Notes: generated by a model not told the origin, from the letters alone. A stretch of 64,000 nt of DNA from Halorubrum trapanicum (GCF_002355655.1 NZ_AP017569.1:1426001-1490000), one strand, 5' to 3'. Counted from the first letter of the stretch, positions 8,857 through 17,717 are shown. Translations and numbers: made by a program.

Positions 8857-10071
8857 ATGAGCACGAAGCAAATCGAGAGCCTCTCGGAGGACACGGTACG
8901 ACGCATCGCCGACGAACGCGACGAGCCCGAGTGGCTCTTGGAGACACGTCTGGACGCGCTGGCAGCGCTGGAGACCGCGGAGCTGCCCGACGTCATCCAG
9001 ACCCCCGGCCGCCGCTGGACCGACCTGGAGGCGCTGGACTTCGAGGCGCTCGTCGACCCGCTGAACCAGGCCGACGAGACCGAGCGGACCGCGGGAGACG
9101 ACGAGGTCGTCGTCCTCCCGTTCACCGAGGCGCTCGGCGAGTACGGCGACGTCATCGAGGCGAACTTCGGCTCCGTCCTCGACCCGGAACACAACTACCT
9201 CACGGCGCTTTCGGTCGCGCTGTTCACCACCGGCACGTTCGTCTACGTCCCCGAGGGCGTCGACGTGGAGGACGTGACGGTGCGCGCGGAGATGAACTCC
9301 CGCTCGCTGTTCAGCCAGACGCTCGTCGTCGCCGAGGAGTCGTCGTCGGTGACGATCCTCGAGTCGATCGAGACAGGTGACGCCGAGATCGGCGACGACC
9401 GGTACTTCTCGAACCTCGTCGAGGTCGTCGCGGGCGAGAACGCGAACGTCCAGTTCGGCTCGCTCCAGAACCTCGACGACGACGCGTACACCTACTCGCT
9501 GAAGCGCGGCGTGACGGACACGTACGCGACGGTCGACTGGATCGAGAGCAACTTCGGCTCGAAGCTCACGCGCTCGGACATCGAGACCGAGCTCAACGGC
9601 GACGGCTCCGAGAGCCAGATCGTCGGGACGTTCTTCGGTACGGACGACCAGCACTTCGACATCAACGCCCGCGTGTGGCACCAGGCGGAGCAGACGACCG
9701 CCGACCTGGTCACCCGCGGCGTGCTCGACGACGTCGCCCGCTCCGTCTACGAGGGGGTTCAGGACGTCGGCGAGGACGCGTGGAACACCTCCAGCTACCA
9801 GCGCGAGAACACGCTGATGCTGTCGGACGACGCCGAGGCCGACGCGTCGCCGAAGCTGATCATCCACAACCACGACACCGAGGCGTCCCACTCCGCGACG
9901 GTCGGGCAGGTCGACGCCGAGGACCTGTTCTACTTGGAGAGCCGCTCGATCGACTCCCGGACCGCGCGGAACATGCTCGTCGAGGGCTTCTTCGTGCCCG
10001 TCCTCGAAGAGATCGCGGTCGACGAGTTCCGCGACGACGTCGAGGAGCTCGTCCTCGAGCGTCTCCAGTAG
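8857..10071 (+). CDS. sufD: Fe-S cluster assembly protein SufD
   Basis: 404 residues, the SufB paralogue completing SufBCD. It shares the N-terminal SEDTVRRIADERDEPEWLLETRL motif with SufB (ISEDKDEPEWMLERRL) and the C-terminal SHSATVGQVDAEDLFYLESRSI segment. The SufB-type core Cys is not present in the equivalent strand, as expected for SufD. It starts one base after sufB, so translation is probably coupled. A T-rich stretch (GTTTTCTT, 10089-10096) after the stop may terminate the operon. Confidence 0.95.
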   Translation: MSTKQIESLSEDTVRRIADERDEPEWLLETRLDALAALETAELPDVIQTPGRRWTDLEALDFEALVDPLNQADETERTAGDDEVVVLPFTEALGEYGDVIEANFGSVLDPEHNYLTALSVALFTTGTFVYVPEGVDVEDVTVRAEMNSRSLFSQTLVVAEESSSVTILESIETGDAEIGDDRYFSNLVEVVAGENANVQFGSLQNLDDDAYTYSLKRGVTDTYATVDWIESNFGSKLTRSDIETELNGDGSESQIVGTFFGTDDQHFDINARVWHQAEQTTADLVTRGVLDDVARSVYEGVQDVGEDAWNTSSYQRENTLMLSDDAEADASPKLIIHNHDTEASHSATVGQVDAEDLFYLESRSIDSRTARNMLVEGFFVPVLEEIAVDEFRDDVEELVLERLQ

Positions 10072-10168
10072 GTCGTCTTCGCGGACCGTTTTCTTATCGC
10101 CGACCGCCCGCGAAGCGACGGGCGCGCGAGGGGAATCTCTTAAGACCGACGACGCCCGAGTCGGAGGT

Positions 10169-10210
10169 ATGCGAACCCGCGTGTCGCGCCGTCTCGGGTG
10201 GTCGCGGTGA
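10169..10210 (+). other. Possible 13-codon leader ORF
   Basis: ATG at 10169 reads 13 codons (MRTRVSRRLGWSR) to a TGA at 10208-10210, which overlaps the GTG start of the next gene (GTGA at 10207). A TATA-like TCTTAAGA lies at about 10138-10145, the right distance for a leaderless transcript beginning at this ATG. If real, it would couple translation of the ferritin-like gene. It could be chance. Confidence 0.3.
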
Positions 10211-10692
10211 GCGTGAGCCAGCGGGTCGCCTCCGACGACCAGCTCGCGCGGCTGCTCCAGATCGGAATCGTGCTCGAGGAGGTCGTCGAAGCGCGAACGC
10301 ACCGCCACTACCAGCAGCTGGACGCCGAGCTCGACGAGGAGGTGGAGACGCTGCTCGCGGACGCCGCCGAGGAGTCCGCCGACCACCGCGAGCGGCTGGA
10401 ATCGCTGATCGAGGGGCTCGGCGTCGACAGCGTCCCGTTCGGCGAGATCGAGTCGCTGGTCGACGCCCGCTACGGGCGGACGCGGCCGGAGGACTTCGAC
10501 GACGTGCTGTACGACCAGCTGTGCAACGAGGAGACGGCGTACAAGTTCTACGACGACCTCATCGAGGCGATCGAGGACTCCGACGCCGCGTTCTCGATCG
10601 ACCGCGAGGAGCTGCTCGCCACCCTGACGGCGATCCGCGACGAGGAGGCCGAGGGAGTACGCGAGGTCACGGAGGTCATGGAGCGCCGATGA
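10207..10692 (+). CDS. Ferritin-like (rubrerythrin-type) four-helix protein
   Basis: About 161 residues, mostly helical, with Glu/His pairs spaced as in ferritin-like di-iron proteins: an ...LEEVVEARTHRHY... helix, an EESADHRERLESL helix, a CNEETAYKFYDDLIEAIE helix and a C-terminal EEAEGVREVTEVM helix. These give repeated ExxH-like and E-x(n)-E patterns. Start chosen at GTG 10207 (GTGAGC), overlapping a possible leader ORF; GTG 10198 is an alternative. It lies between sufBCD and a DtxR-family metal regulator 43 bp downstream, which fits iron storage or redox protection. Iron binding is inference from helix pattern and context. Confidence 0.65.
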   Translation: MSVSQRVASDDQLARLLQIGIVLEEVVEARTHRHYQQLDAELDEEVETLLADAAEESADHRERLESLIEGLGVDSVPFGEIESLVDARYGRTRPEDFDDVLYDQLCNEETAYKFYDDLIEAIEDSDAAFSIDREELLATLTAIRDEEAEGVREVTEVMERR

Positions 10693-10735
10693 ACCGGAGA
10701 GACGAGTCGCCGACGAGCGCCGACGGAGGACAGCC

Positions 10736-11179
10736 GTGAACACCGCAGATCAGTACCTCAAGACGATATACGTCGTACAGGACCAGGAGGACGGCCCCGC
10801 CTCGACGGGGTCGATAGCCGACTCGCTCGGCGTCAGCCCGGCCAGCGCCAACGAGATGATCGGCAAGCTCGAGGAGCGCGGGCTCGCCGAACACGAGAAG
10901 TACAAGGGCGTCCGGCTGACCGACGACGGCATCGTCCGCGCCAGAGACGCCCTCCAGACGTACTGTATCATCGAGCGGTTCCTCGCGAACGTCCTCGCGG
11001 TCGAGGACTTCCAGGCCGAGGCCCGCGAGCTGGAGGCCGTCATCGACGACACGGTCGCCGAGCGGCTCGACACGATCATCGACCGCCAGCCGGAGTGCCC
11101 GGACTGCTTCGACCCCGAGACGGACGCCTGCGCGTGTCTCGAAGTCGCGGCGGCCCCGGTCGAGCCGGAACAGCAGTAG
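10736..11179 (+). CDS. DtxR/SirR-family metal-dependent transcription regulator
   Basis: 147 residues. The N-terminal winged helix (about 1-65) has the DtxR pattern: QYLKTIYVVQDQEDG, then STGSIADSLGVSPASANEMIGKLEERGL and a wing. The dimerisation and metal domain follows (IIERFLANVLAVEDFQAEARELEAVI). Family members bind Fe(II) or Mn(II) and repress iron-uptake genes at palindromes such as TTAGG...CCTAA. The C-terminus adds CPDC...CACL cysteines in place of an SH3-like domain. GTG start at 10736 with GGAGGA five bases upstream. It follows the ferritin-like gene, so the pair looks iron-related. It is a candidate to read the five iron boxes at 29.7-39.4 kb; that link is inference. Confidence 0.85.
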   Translation: MNTADQYLKTIYVVQDQEDGPASTGSIADSLGVSPASANEMIGKLEERGLAEHEKYKGVRLTDDGIVRARDALQTYCIIERFLANVLAVEDFQAEARELEAVIDDTVAERLDTIIDRQPECPDCFDPETDACACLEVAAAPVEPEQQ

Positions 11180-11209
11180 GAACGGTCGCAGAAGATCCGT
11201 CAGCGATCC

Positions 11210-12460
11210 TTAGACGCCGGTCGAGTACCGCAGAATGCCGGCGATGCCGCCGAACGCGTCGAGCAGCTGCTCGCCCTTCTCGAAGTCGGTGGAGATGAAC
11301 TTCGTGTCCGTCCCGCGCTGTTCCGCGATGGCCATCAGGTGTTCGATGACGTCCTCTCGCTCCTCGACGTCGGCCGCCTCGCCGCACTCGCTACACTCGT
11401 GGTCGGGCGTCGAATGGCGGGCGTCGAGCACCTCGTACTCCTCGTGGCCGTTGGGGCACTCGTAGACGACGACGTCGGAGCGGAGGTCCTCGGAGATGAG
11501 CAGCCGGTCGACGGATCCCATGATCAGGTTCCGGCGGGTCTGCTCGAACCCGTAGGTCGCCTCCTCGCCGGTGTTGAGCTTCTCGAAGAACTCCTCCATG
11601 TTGCGTTTGTCCTCGACGATCTCCTGGTCGGCGAGCACCTCGCTGGCGTTGTCAACGAGATCCTTCAGGCCGGACTCGTCGGTGTAGGCCACGTCGAACT
11701 TGCCGAGCACCTTGTCCTGCAGCTCGTGGTGGAGGTAGTCGCCGTCGAGGAACTCGTCTTTCGTCGGCGAGGGGCCGCCGACGAGGATGCCGTCGAGCTC
11801 GTGGCGCTTGTCGACGAACAGGTCGTCGGCCATCCCCGCGACCTCCTGATAGAAGTTGTCGATCGCTTCGAGGCGCAGACGGGCGAACCGCTGTGCGGAC
11901 TGCCCCCCCTTCCGCTGTTTGCCGGGGACGAGCGAGGAGGCGGACTTGACGGGCTCGACGCGTTTCCCCTTCAGCCAGCCGACGTTCGCCTCGCGGCGGT
12001 CTAAGACGATGAGCCCGAAGAGTCCGGAGTCCTCGAGCATGTGTTCGAGCGGCTCGGTGAGGAACTCCGAGTCGCAGTGGTAGCGGAACGACTCGACGGG
12101 CTGCGGGGGCGATTCCAGGGTCCGCGTGACCATGTCGGTCTGGCCGCCGCCCGCGTCGATGGCGCCCGAGAAGATCACGATCCCGTTGTCGGGCGGGAAG
12201 GTGTCGTAATAGCGCAGTCGGTCCTTGATCGACGTCAGCGCGTCTTGGACGTTCGTCCGGGTCTGCTTGGACTTGATGTTCGACGCCTCGCTGTGCTCTT
12301 GGGTGACGTGGGCCACCACGTCGGAGATCTGCTTGTCCTCGGGGATGTAGATGGTGACGAGCTGGGTGCCGGAGCCCTCGTAGTCTTTGAGCTCCTCGAT
12401 GACCTTGCGGAACTCGTACTTCCGGCGGTCCTCGTTCGCCTCCTGTGCGTCGCTACTCAT
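11210..12460 (-). CDS. prf1: Peptide chain release factor aRF1
   Basis: 416 residues, archaeal/eukaryal class-1 release factor recognising all three stop codons. Domain 1 has NIKS at residues 61-64, which contacts the stop codon. Domain 2 has KGGQSAQRF with the catalytic GGQ at 185-187. Domain 3 carries the aRF1 mini-domain with CPNGHEEYEV and CSECGEAADV, a zinc-ribbon-like pair. Length is typical. It converges with the DtxR gene; its promoter region has TTACTTACAC on the minus strand before the ATG at 12460. Confidence 0.97.
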   Translation of the reverse strand: MSSDAQEANEDRRKYEFRKVIEELKDYEGSGTQLVTIYIPEDKQISDVVAHVTQEHSEASNIKSKQTRTNVQDALTSIKDRLRYYDTFPPDNGIVIFSGAIDAGGGQTDMVTRTLESPPQPVESFRYHCDSEFLTEPLEHMLEDSGLFGLIVLDRREANVGWLKGKRVEPVKSASSLVPGKQRKGGQSAQRFARLRLEAIDNFYQEVAGMADDLFVDKRHELDGILVGGPSPTKDEFLDGDYLHHELQDKVLGKFDVAYTDESGLKDLVDNASEVLADQEIVEDKRNMEEFFEKLNTGEEATYGFEQTRRNLIMGSVDRLLISEDLRSDVVVYECPNGHEEYEVLDARHSTPDHECSECGEAADVEEREDVIEHLMAIAEQRGTDTKFISTDFEKGEQLLDAFGGIAGILRYSTGV

Positions 12461-12567
12461 TGCCTGAAATACGGTCGCGTGCGTGTAAGTAAGCTTTGAC
12501 CTGCCGGCTCACCGGGAGAGCGGTCACCCCCCGGCCGCGATCGGGCGCGACGAGGCGGGAGCCGTCC

Positions 12568-12828
12568 TCAGGCGTAGTGTTCCTCGAGGTAGTCGACGAT
12601 GTCGTCGCTCTCGTACATGGTAACGCCGCGGTCGGTGTCGACGAGGTACGGGATCTGGTCGTCGCCGCCCGCGGTGAGCTCGTCGTGGGTGACCTCGTTG
12701 GTCACGTCGCCGCCGACATCGCCGGGAAGCCGCGGGTTGTGCGCGACGTAGGAGACGCCGAGCTCGGAGAGCGTCTCGCGGACCTTCGCGCAGTGCGGAC
12801 AGCCTTCCGACTGGTAGAGTTCGAGCAT
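12568..12828 (-). CDS. Glutaredoxin/GST-N-type thiol protein
   Basis: 86 residues with a thioredoxin fold: LELYQSEGCPHCAKVRETL has the CPHC redox pair at about residues 10-13, IPYLVD supplies the cis-Pro, and a YESDDIVDYLEEHY ending is typical of glutaredoxin-like GST N-terminal domains. It probably acts in disulfide reduction, perhaps with gamma-glutamylcysteine, the main haloarchaeal thiol (family knowledge). It lies between aRF1 and ArgRS on the same strand, with gaps of about 110 bp on each side. Confidence 0.85.
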   Translation of the reverse strand: MLELYQSEGCPHCAKVRETLSELGVSYVAHNPRLPGDVGGDVTNEVTHDELTAGGDDQIPYLVDTDRGVTMYESDDIVDYLEEHYA

Positions 12829-12940
12829 CGGACGACGGTACGGCCGCGGGGAGGAAACCGTTTGCGGGGGTCGCGGTTCGGGGCGGGCGGAGCGGTGCGC
12901 GAGGCAGGCGGAGCGGTGTGTGTGGCGGGCGCCGACGGAG

Positions 12941-14749
12941 CTACATCGACTCGGGCGCCTCGACGCCCAGCACGTCGAGTGCGTTCGCCATCGTGTGCTT
13001 CGCGGCCGCGACGACCGCGACGCGGGCGTCGCGCAGCTCGTCGGTCTCGGCGGTCACGACCGGGCACTCGCGGTAGAAGGCGTTGTACGCGTCGGCGAAC
13101 TCGCGGGTGAACGTCGCGATCGTGTGCGGTTCGAGGTCGTCCGCGGCGGCCTCAATCGCCGCGGGGAAGCGCGCGACCTCGCGGAGCAGGTCGCGGGCCG
13201 CGTCGGTTTCGAGGGCGCCCGCGTCCACGTCGAGCGCGTCGGGATCGACGCGCCCGTCGGCGTCGGCCGTCACGCCCGGAACATCGACGCCTTCGGCCGC
13301 GGCCTCGTCAAGGATGCCGGCGCAGCGCGCGTGGACGTACTGGACGAACGGGGCCGACTGCGCCTCGAAGTCGAGCGCGTCCTCCCACTCGAAGGTGATC
13401 GCCTTCGCGGGCTGCTTCGAGACGATGTCGTACCGCACGGCGCCGATCCCGACCTGATGGGCGATGCGCTCGACGTCCGCGTCGGTGAGGTCGTCGTCGC
13501 GGATGCGGTCGTCCATCCGGGACTCGACCGCCTCGCGGGCGCGGTCGATCGCCTCGTCGAGCAGGTCGTCGAGCATCACGCCCGTCCCCTTCCGGGTGGA
13601 CATCTTCCCGTCGGGGAGGTTGACGTACGAGTAGATGACGTGGCCGAGCCGGTCGGTGTCGTTGCCGAGCAGCTCCAAGGTCGCGTCGAGCTGGTCGGCC
13701 TGGAGCTTGTGGTCCTCGCCGAGCACCGTGACGGCGCGGTCGTAGTTGTCGAACTTCCACTCGTGGTGCGCGAGATCCCGGGTGGTGTAGAGGCTGGTGT
13801 CGTCCGAGCGGAGGAAGACGAGGTTCTTCTCGATCCCCCACTCGTCGAGTTCCAGCTGCCAGGCGTCCTCCTCGTAGACCGCGTGGTCGGTCTCCTTGAG
13901 CCGCGCCGCGATGTCGTCGGTGGAACCGTCGCGCATGAACCGGGTCTCCTTGACGAACTCGTCGAACTCCGCGGGGAGCCGCGCGAGGCACTCCTTCATC
14001 CCGCCCAGCACCGTGTCGACGACCTCGCCGACGCGCTCGTACGTCGCCTCGTCGCCGGCTTCGAGCCCCTGGAGAATCTCCTGAATCTCCGCCTCCGCGG
14101 CCTCGACCGCGTCGGCGTCGGCCTCCTCCAGGAAGGCGTTCCCCTTGCGGTAGTAGCGCACGAGGTTGTACTCCGCGCGGTCGCGCGCGGGGTCGGCGTC
14201 GAGGTCGGACTCGTCGAACCGCTCGTACGCCCAGGTGAACACGGCCATCTGCCGGCCGGCGTCGTTGACGTAGTAATGGCGGTCGACGTCGTACCCCGCG
14301 TACTCCATGAGGTTCGCGACGGCGTCGCCGACGATCGGGTTGCGCGCGCGGCCGACGTGGACCGGGCCGGTCGGGTTCGCGCTGGTGTGCTCGACGACGA
14401 CCGAGGTGTCCCGGTCGGGGAGCGCACCGTAGTCGGCGTCGACGGCGGCCGCGTCGAGGGTGTCCGCGAGGTAGCGCTCGTTCGCGTGGAAGTTGACGTA
14501 CGGCCCCGCGGTGTCGACGCTCGCGACGTAGTCGGTGCCCTCGACCGACACCGCCTCGGCGACCGTCGCCGCGACGTTCGGCGGCGCGTCGCCGACCTCG
14601 CCCGCGAGTCGGAACGCGACGCTGGAGGCGAGCGTCGCGTCCATGTCGTCGGGCGGGCGTTCGATGCCGAGGTCGTCGGTCGGGAGGTCGAGCGAGCCGA
14701 GCGCGTCCGCGAGCGCCGCCTCGACCTCCGACCGGAACTGCCTGAACAT
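12941..14749 (-). CDS. argS: Arginyl-tRNA synthetase
   Basis: 602 residues, class-I synthetase that charges tRNA-Arg. The HIGH-type motif is in [17 protein letters not shown], the KMSK-type motif is KMSTRKG, and the C-terminal DALR anticodon-binding domain ends ...[20 protein letters not shown]. The N-terminal additional domain starts [17 protein letters not shown]. Length and motif order are normal for archaeal ArgRS. Many alternative open frames over this gene come from base composition. Confidence 0.96.
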   Translation of the reverse strand: MFRQFRSEVEAALADALGSLDLPTDDLGIERPPDDMDATLASSVAFRLAGEVGDAPPNVAATVAEAVSVEGTDYVASVDTAGPYVNFHANERYLADTLDAAAVDADYGALPDRDTSVVVEHTSANPTGPVHVGRARNPIVGDAVANLMEYAGYDVDRHYYVNDAGRQMAVFTWAYERFDESDLDADPARDRAEYNLVRYYRKGNAFLEEADADAVEAAEAEIQEILQGLEAGDEATYERVGEVVDTVLGGMKECLARLPAEFDEFVKETRFMRDGSTDDIAARLKETDHAVYEEDAWQLELDEWGIEKNLVFLRSDDTSLYTTRDLAHHEWKFDNYDRAVTVLGEDHKLQADQLDATLELLGNDTDRLGHVIYSYVNLPDGKMSTRKGTGVMLDDLLDEAIDRAREAVESRMDDRIRDDDLTDADVERIAHQVGIGAVRYDIVSKQPAKAITFEWEDALDFEAQSAPFVQYVHARCAGILDEAAAEGVDVPGVTADADGRVDPDALDVDAGALETDAARDLLREVARFPAAIEAAADDLEPHTIATFTREFADAYNAFYRECPVVTAETDELRDARVAVVAAAKHTMANALDVLGVEAPESM

Positions 14750-14841
14750 ACCGTCCGTTCGACGGGCGGGTTAAAAGGCCCTTCCGAAGCGGCTCGAAAC
14801 GGAAGACGGGAAATCGGTGGGGCGAAACGTGAAACCCTACG

Positions 14842-15030
14842 AACCGCAGTGGCGCGTGCCTGTGAGGCCGCATCGCGGCCGAACAGCACCGCGCGAGGGA
14901 CGCCGCGAGCGACCGGAGGGAGCGAGCGGCAGCGAGGCGCGACGCGCCTCTGGCAGCCGGCGGCGGAGCTGCCGGCGACGAGGCTGGGGAGGTGTTCGCC
15001 GTCGATCTGAGCGAGATATCTTTTAAACAG
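14842..15030 (+). repeat. Element B1: structured intergenic repeat, compact copy
   Basis: Upstream of argS. It contains GGCGCGTGCC, GCGCGAGGGA, GACCGGAGGGAGC and GAGGCTGGGGAGGTGTTCGCC followed by a GATCTGA...TTTTAAAC end. The middle block GAGGCGTGAGG...GGGGCAG and stem b are absent, so the 5' and 3' conserved parts are fused. Short hairpins with 3-nt loops occur: GAGGCGC-GAC-GCGCCTC, and a nine-pair GCCGGCGGC/GCTGCCGGC hairpin with one G-T pair and a GGA loop. Confidence 0.65.
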
Positions 15031-15157
15031 CTACCAGCAACACCACAATCCAATTTATAAGCAACCGATCAAGCATACTCATTCAACCACCCTCGCTATC
15101 GATCAACAAGCACTTTTCAGCGACCAGACGTTTCAGGTGAAACTCTGTCTGAAGACT

Positions 15158-15590
15158 AGGATTTCAACAGCGCCAAATAATCGCCGGTAGACCTGCGGTG
15201 AACACCTCCAAGACCCAGCCGCTCACTTATAAACAGCTCATAACGGATCGGCGGTGAACACTTCCAAAGCCCCAGCCGCGAGGACTCGCGCGGCTCGCTG
15301 CGCTCCTCGGTCGCTCACTGCGTTCGCTCCCTGCGGTGCTTGCGTCGCCGTGCTTCGTCCTCGCGGCTGCCCCTTTGAGTCCCGCCCCGCACAGCCCCGC
15401 ACCTCACGCCTCCCCAGCCTCGTCGACCGGCCTCCGCTTCGCTCCGGCCGGTCGACTCCCTCGCGGGCGGTTCGCGGTCGCCTGTGGCGACCGCTCACCG
15501 GCGCGCCACCGCGATAACTGATCGTTCATTGATTCGGCTGTATTGACCGCTGCTGGGGCGGAATACATCACTTGTTGAGGATTTCAACAG
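15158..15590. repeat. 13-bp direct repeats AGGATTTCAACAG flanking element B2
   Basis: AGGATTTCAACAG occurs at 15158-15170 and again at 15578-15590, each followed by a GCC-containing A/T-rich stretch. They bracket element B2 and sit in DNA poorer in G/C than the surroundings. They may be the ends of an insertion sequence or MITE, or short flanking duplications. I see no transposase frame between them. Confidence 0.5.
15188..15520 (-). repeat. Element B2: full structured intergenic repeat, reverse orientation
   Basis: Read on the minus strand it has all family blocks in order: a hairpin GCGGTCGCC-TGT-GGCGACCGC (plus-strand positions 15474-15494), GCGAGGGA, stem a GTCGACCGGCC / GGCCGGTCGAC (11 bp; 15446-15456 with 15422-15432), GAGGCTGGGGAGGCGTGAGG, GGGACTCAAAGGGGCAG, stem b GCCGCGAGGAC / GTCCTCGCGGC (15357-15367 with 15275-15285), then two tail units of about 56 bp each with GGCTGGG-CTTGGAGGTGTTC and TTTATAAGT. 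No coding frame has haloarchaeal codon use here. Confidence 0.75.
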
Positions 15591-15666
15591 AGCCGATTAT
15601 TTATAAGCGAGCGGCCGAGAGTTCGGAAGCACCTCCCGCAGAACAGCCGATCCCGGAGTCGTATTC

Positions 15667-16602
15667 TTACGAGACGATCTCGTCGATCAGTTCACGCGCG
15701 CTGCGCCGGACCGCCGCGTCGCTCTCGATCGACGGCTCCCACCCGAGGTCGGCCAGCTTCTCGATCGACAGGCGCATCTTCGGCACGTCACCGGTCCAGC
15801 CGCGGTCGCCGCCGGTGTAGCTGTACTCGGGGTCGACACCGAGTTCCTCGCTCACGATGTCGGCGATGTCGGTGACGGAGGTGGTCGTCCGCGTGCCGAG
15901 GTTGTACACGTTGTACGCGTCGTCCGCGCCCTCGACGACGTGCTGGATCGCGTCGACGCACTCGGTGACGTGCATGTACGACTTCTCCTGCCGGCCGTCG
16001 CCGAGGATCTCCAGCTCCGTCGGGTCCTCGTCCAGCTTCTCGATGAAGTCGGGGATCACGTTGCCGCGCTGGCGCGGGCCGACGATGTTCGCGAAGCGGA
16101 ACACCCACGACTGGATCCCGTACGAGTGGGCGTGCGTGGAGATGAGCCCCTCGTCGGCGAGCTTCGAGGAGCCGTAGATCGAGATGGGCTCCATCGGCGC
16201 GTAGTCCTCGGCCGTCGGGCGCGGCGCCTCGCCGTAGACGGTCGACGAGGAGGTGAACGCGAAGCGGTCGACGCCGACCTCGCGCATGCGATCTAAGACG
16301 TTGTACGTCATCGCGGTGTTCTCCTCGAAGAGGACGCGGTCGTCGTCGTAGTTCGTGTCCGTGTACGCCGCGAAGTGGAAGACGACGTCGAGGTCGCCGG
16401 TGACCGCGCGGGCGACGTCGTCGGGGTCGGTCACGTCGGCCGCGACGAACTCGGCGCCGGCGGGCACCCGGTCGCGGGTCCCCTTCGAGAGGTCGTCGGC
16501 GACGCGGACGGCCGCGCCGCGGTCGAGCAGGTCGGCCGCGAGGTGGCTCCCGACGAGGCCGGCGCCCCCGGTGACGAGGACGCGCGAATCGGCGAGGTTC
16601 AT
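15667..16602 (-). CDS. NAD-dependent sugar-nucleotide epimerase/dehydratase
   Basis: 311 residues, extended short-chain dehydrogenase family (UDP-glucose 4-epimerase-like). Rossmann motif GGAGLVGSHL is at about residues 11-20, the catalytic Ser/Thr region is TSSSTVYGEA, and YGSSKLADE carries the YxxxK pair. The C-terminal half has FRFANIVGPRQRGNVIPDFI and SYMHVTECVDAI, typical of archaeal epimerases supplying sugars for S-layer glycosylation. Start chosen at the ATG at 16600-16602, because the Rossmann strand begins there; longer frames run into Arg/Ser-rich upstream sequence. No sugar cluster is adjacent, so substrate is unknown. Confidence 0.9.
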   Translation of the reverse strand: MNLADSRVLVTGGAGLVGSHLAADLLDRGAAVRVADDLSKGTRDRVPAGAEFVAADVTDPDDVARAVTGDLDVVFHFAAYTDTNYDDDRVLFEENTAMTYNVLDRMREVGVDRFAFTSSSTVYGEAPRPTAEDYAPMEPISIYGSSKLADEGLISTHAHSYGIQSWVFRFANIVGPRQRGNVIPDFIEKLDEDPTELEILGDGRQEKSYMHVTECVDAIQHVVEGADDAYNVYNLGTRTTTSVTDIADIVSEELGVDPEYSYTGGDRGWTGDVPKMRLSIEKLADLGWEPSIESDAAVRRSARELIDEIVS

Positions 16603-16669
16603 ACCGGTCGGTCGGCGCTCGCGGATAAGTAGGTGTGGAATCGGGACGGGGTCGGCGGTCGAGGCGCCG

Positions 16670-17110
16670 CTATAAGTTCTCGAACGCCTCGTCGACGATT
16701 TCACCGGTGTCGGCGACGATATTCTCCATCTCGTCGTCGTCCGGCGCCATCCCGACGAGCCGGGCGATACGCATGATCGAGACGTGGTAGACGCGCTGGA
16801 CGCCGGGCTCCTCCTCCCAGATAACGACGTTACACGCCATCAGCGCGCCGAGCTTGTTGTCGGTCGCGTCGAGCGCTCGGTCGGCGACCTCGGGGTTACA
16901 CGCGCCCAAGACGTAGTAGGGGTCGCGGCCCGCGTCCACCTTCTCGTTGAGCATCTCCGACGGCGAGAACTCGACGGGGACGCCGAATCCGGCGTCGGTG
17001 AACACCTCGCGGACGTGTTCGATCGCCGCCTCGTGATCCATCTCGAGGGTGGCCTGCTGTTCGCCGATGTCGTCCGGGTCGATCTGCGTCGGGTCGATGG
17101 GAAGCGTCAT
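16670..17110 (-). CDS. DUF302-family protein
   Basis: 146 residues. DUF302 features: a DHEAAIEHVREVFTDAGFGVPVEF N-terminal half and KLGALMACNVVIWEE in the middle, with the YYVLGACNPEVADRAL segment typical of the family. The fold is a small alpha/beta domain; function is unknown, though DUF302 genes are often near sulfur and redox genes. It is divergent from the HTH regulator whose ATG lies 163 bp away, and shares the upstream region that holds operator S1. Confidence 0.85.
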   Translation of the reverse strand: MTLPIDPTQIDPDDIGEQQATLEMDHEAAIEHVREVFTDAGFGVPVEFSPSEMLNEKVDAGRDPYYVLGACNPEVADRALDATDNKLGALMACNVVIWEEEPGVQRVYHVSIMRIARLVGMAPDDDEMENIVADTGEIVDEAFENL

Positions 17111-17215
17111 TCGTGTATCGTCTTGGACCTACGTAACAAAGTCTCTTCGGATGGCTCGGCGAGAGAGCGACCCATCACCCGATCGAACGGCGTTGCGGCC
17201 GACGCGACCGGGGGT

Positions 17216-17240
17216 AGTATTGTACTGTTTGGGAACAACT
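17216..17240 (+). promoter_or_regulatory. Sulfur-regulon operator S1
   Basis: AGTATTG at 17216-17222, N11, then AACAACT (17234-17240; a slightly better partner CAACTTT sits two bases further). It lies about 50 bp before the ATG of the HTH regulator at 17274 and just upstream of a TTTAA box. One arm matches the six-site consensus exactly and the other is degenerate. Suggests autoregulation. Confidence 0.55.
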
Positions 17241-17273
17241 TTAACCCGCTCTGCCGCCGTATCGTCCGATACG

Positions 17274-17690
17274 ATGACCGCGTCAGTGCGCGAGGACCTC
17301 GAACGCGACATGGAGTGTCTGGACCTCCTGGAGTGTATCCACGGGCTCAACGAGCGGGATCGGGCGGTGTTTCGGGCGCTCCAGCAAGCGGACGAGGCGC
17401 TCACCGTCGACGACGTGGCGGAGCGGCTGGGCTGCGAGCGCTCGACGGCGCACCGGTCGATCTCGCGACTGGTCGAGGCCGAGGTGGTCGCCCAGCGGCA
17501 GGTGAACTACGACCACGGCGGATACTACTACGTGTACCGGCCGCGGACGCGCGAGGAGGTCGCCCGCGAGATGCGGCGGCTGCTCAACAGCTGGTACGCG
17601 ACCGTCGGGCGGCTCATCCAGGAGTTCGAAGATCGGTGTGACGGGGGGGCGAGCGACGGCGGGGACCGCTCGGCTCCCTCCGGTTCCTAG
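17274..17690 (+). CDS. HTH transcription regulator of the sulfur gene region
   Basis: 138 residues. The central winged helix is TrmB/MarR-like: RDRAVFRALQQADEALTVDDVAERLGCERSTAHRSISRLVEAEVV, then a YDHGGYYYVY wing and a C-terminal helix REEVAREMRRLLNSWYATVGRLIQEFEDRC likely for dimerisation. Cysteines at 15, 21 and 54 plus one near the C-terminus could sense persulfide or redox state; that is inference. The ATG at 17274 was preferred over a longer upstream frame that crosses the promoter. It opens the sulfur region, and its own promoter holds the shared inverted repeat, so it is the obvious candidate for the protein that binds the six sites. Confidence 0.8.
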   Translation: MTASVREDLERDMECLDLLECIHGLNERDRAVFRALQQADEALTVDDVAERLGCERSTAHRSISRLVEAEVVAQRQVNYDHGGYYYVYRPRTREEVAREMRRLLNSWYATVGRLIQEFEDRCDGGASDGGDRSAPSGS

Positions 17691-17717
17691 CGGGCGGTCG
17701 GTCGCGTCGCTCACCGC

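Noticed and set aside
13308-15053. 581-codon minus-strand frame over argS and upstream DNA
   Set aside because: Arg-rich product in the wrong frame of argS; the upstream part covers repeat element B1.
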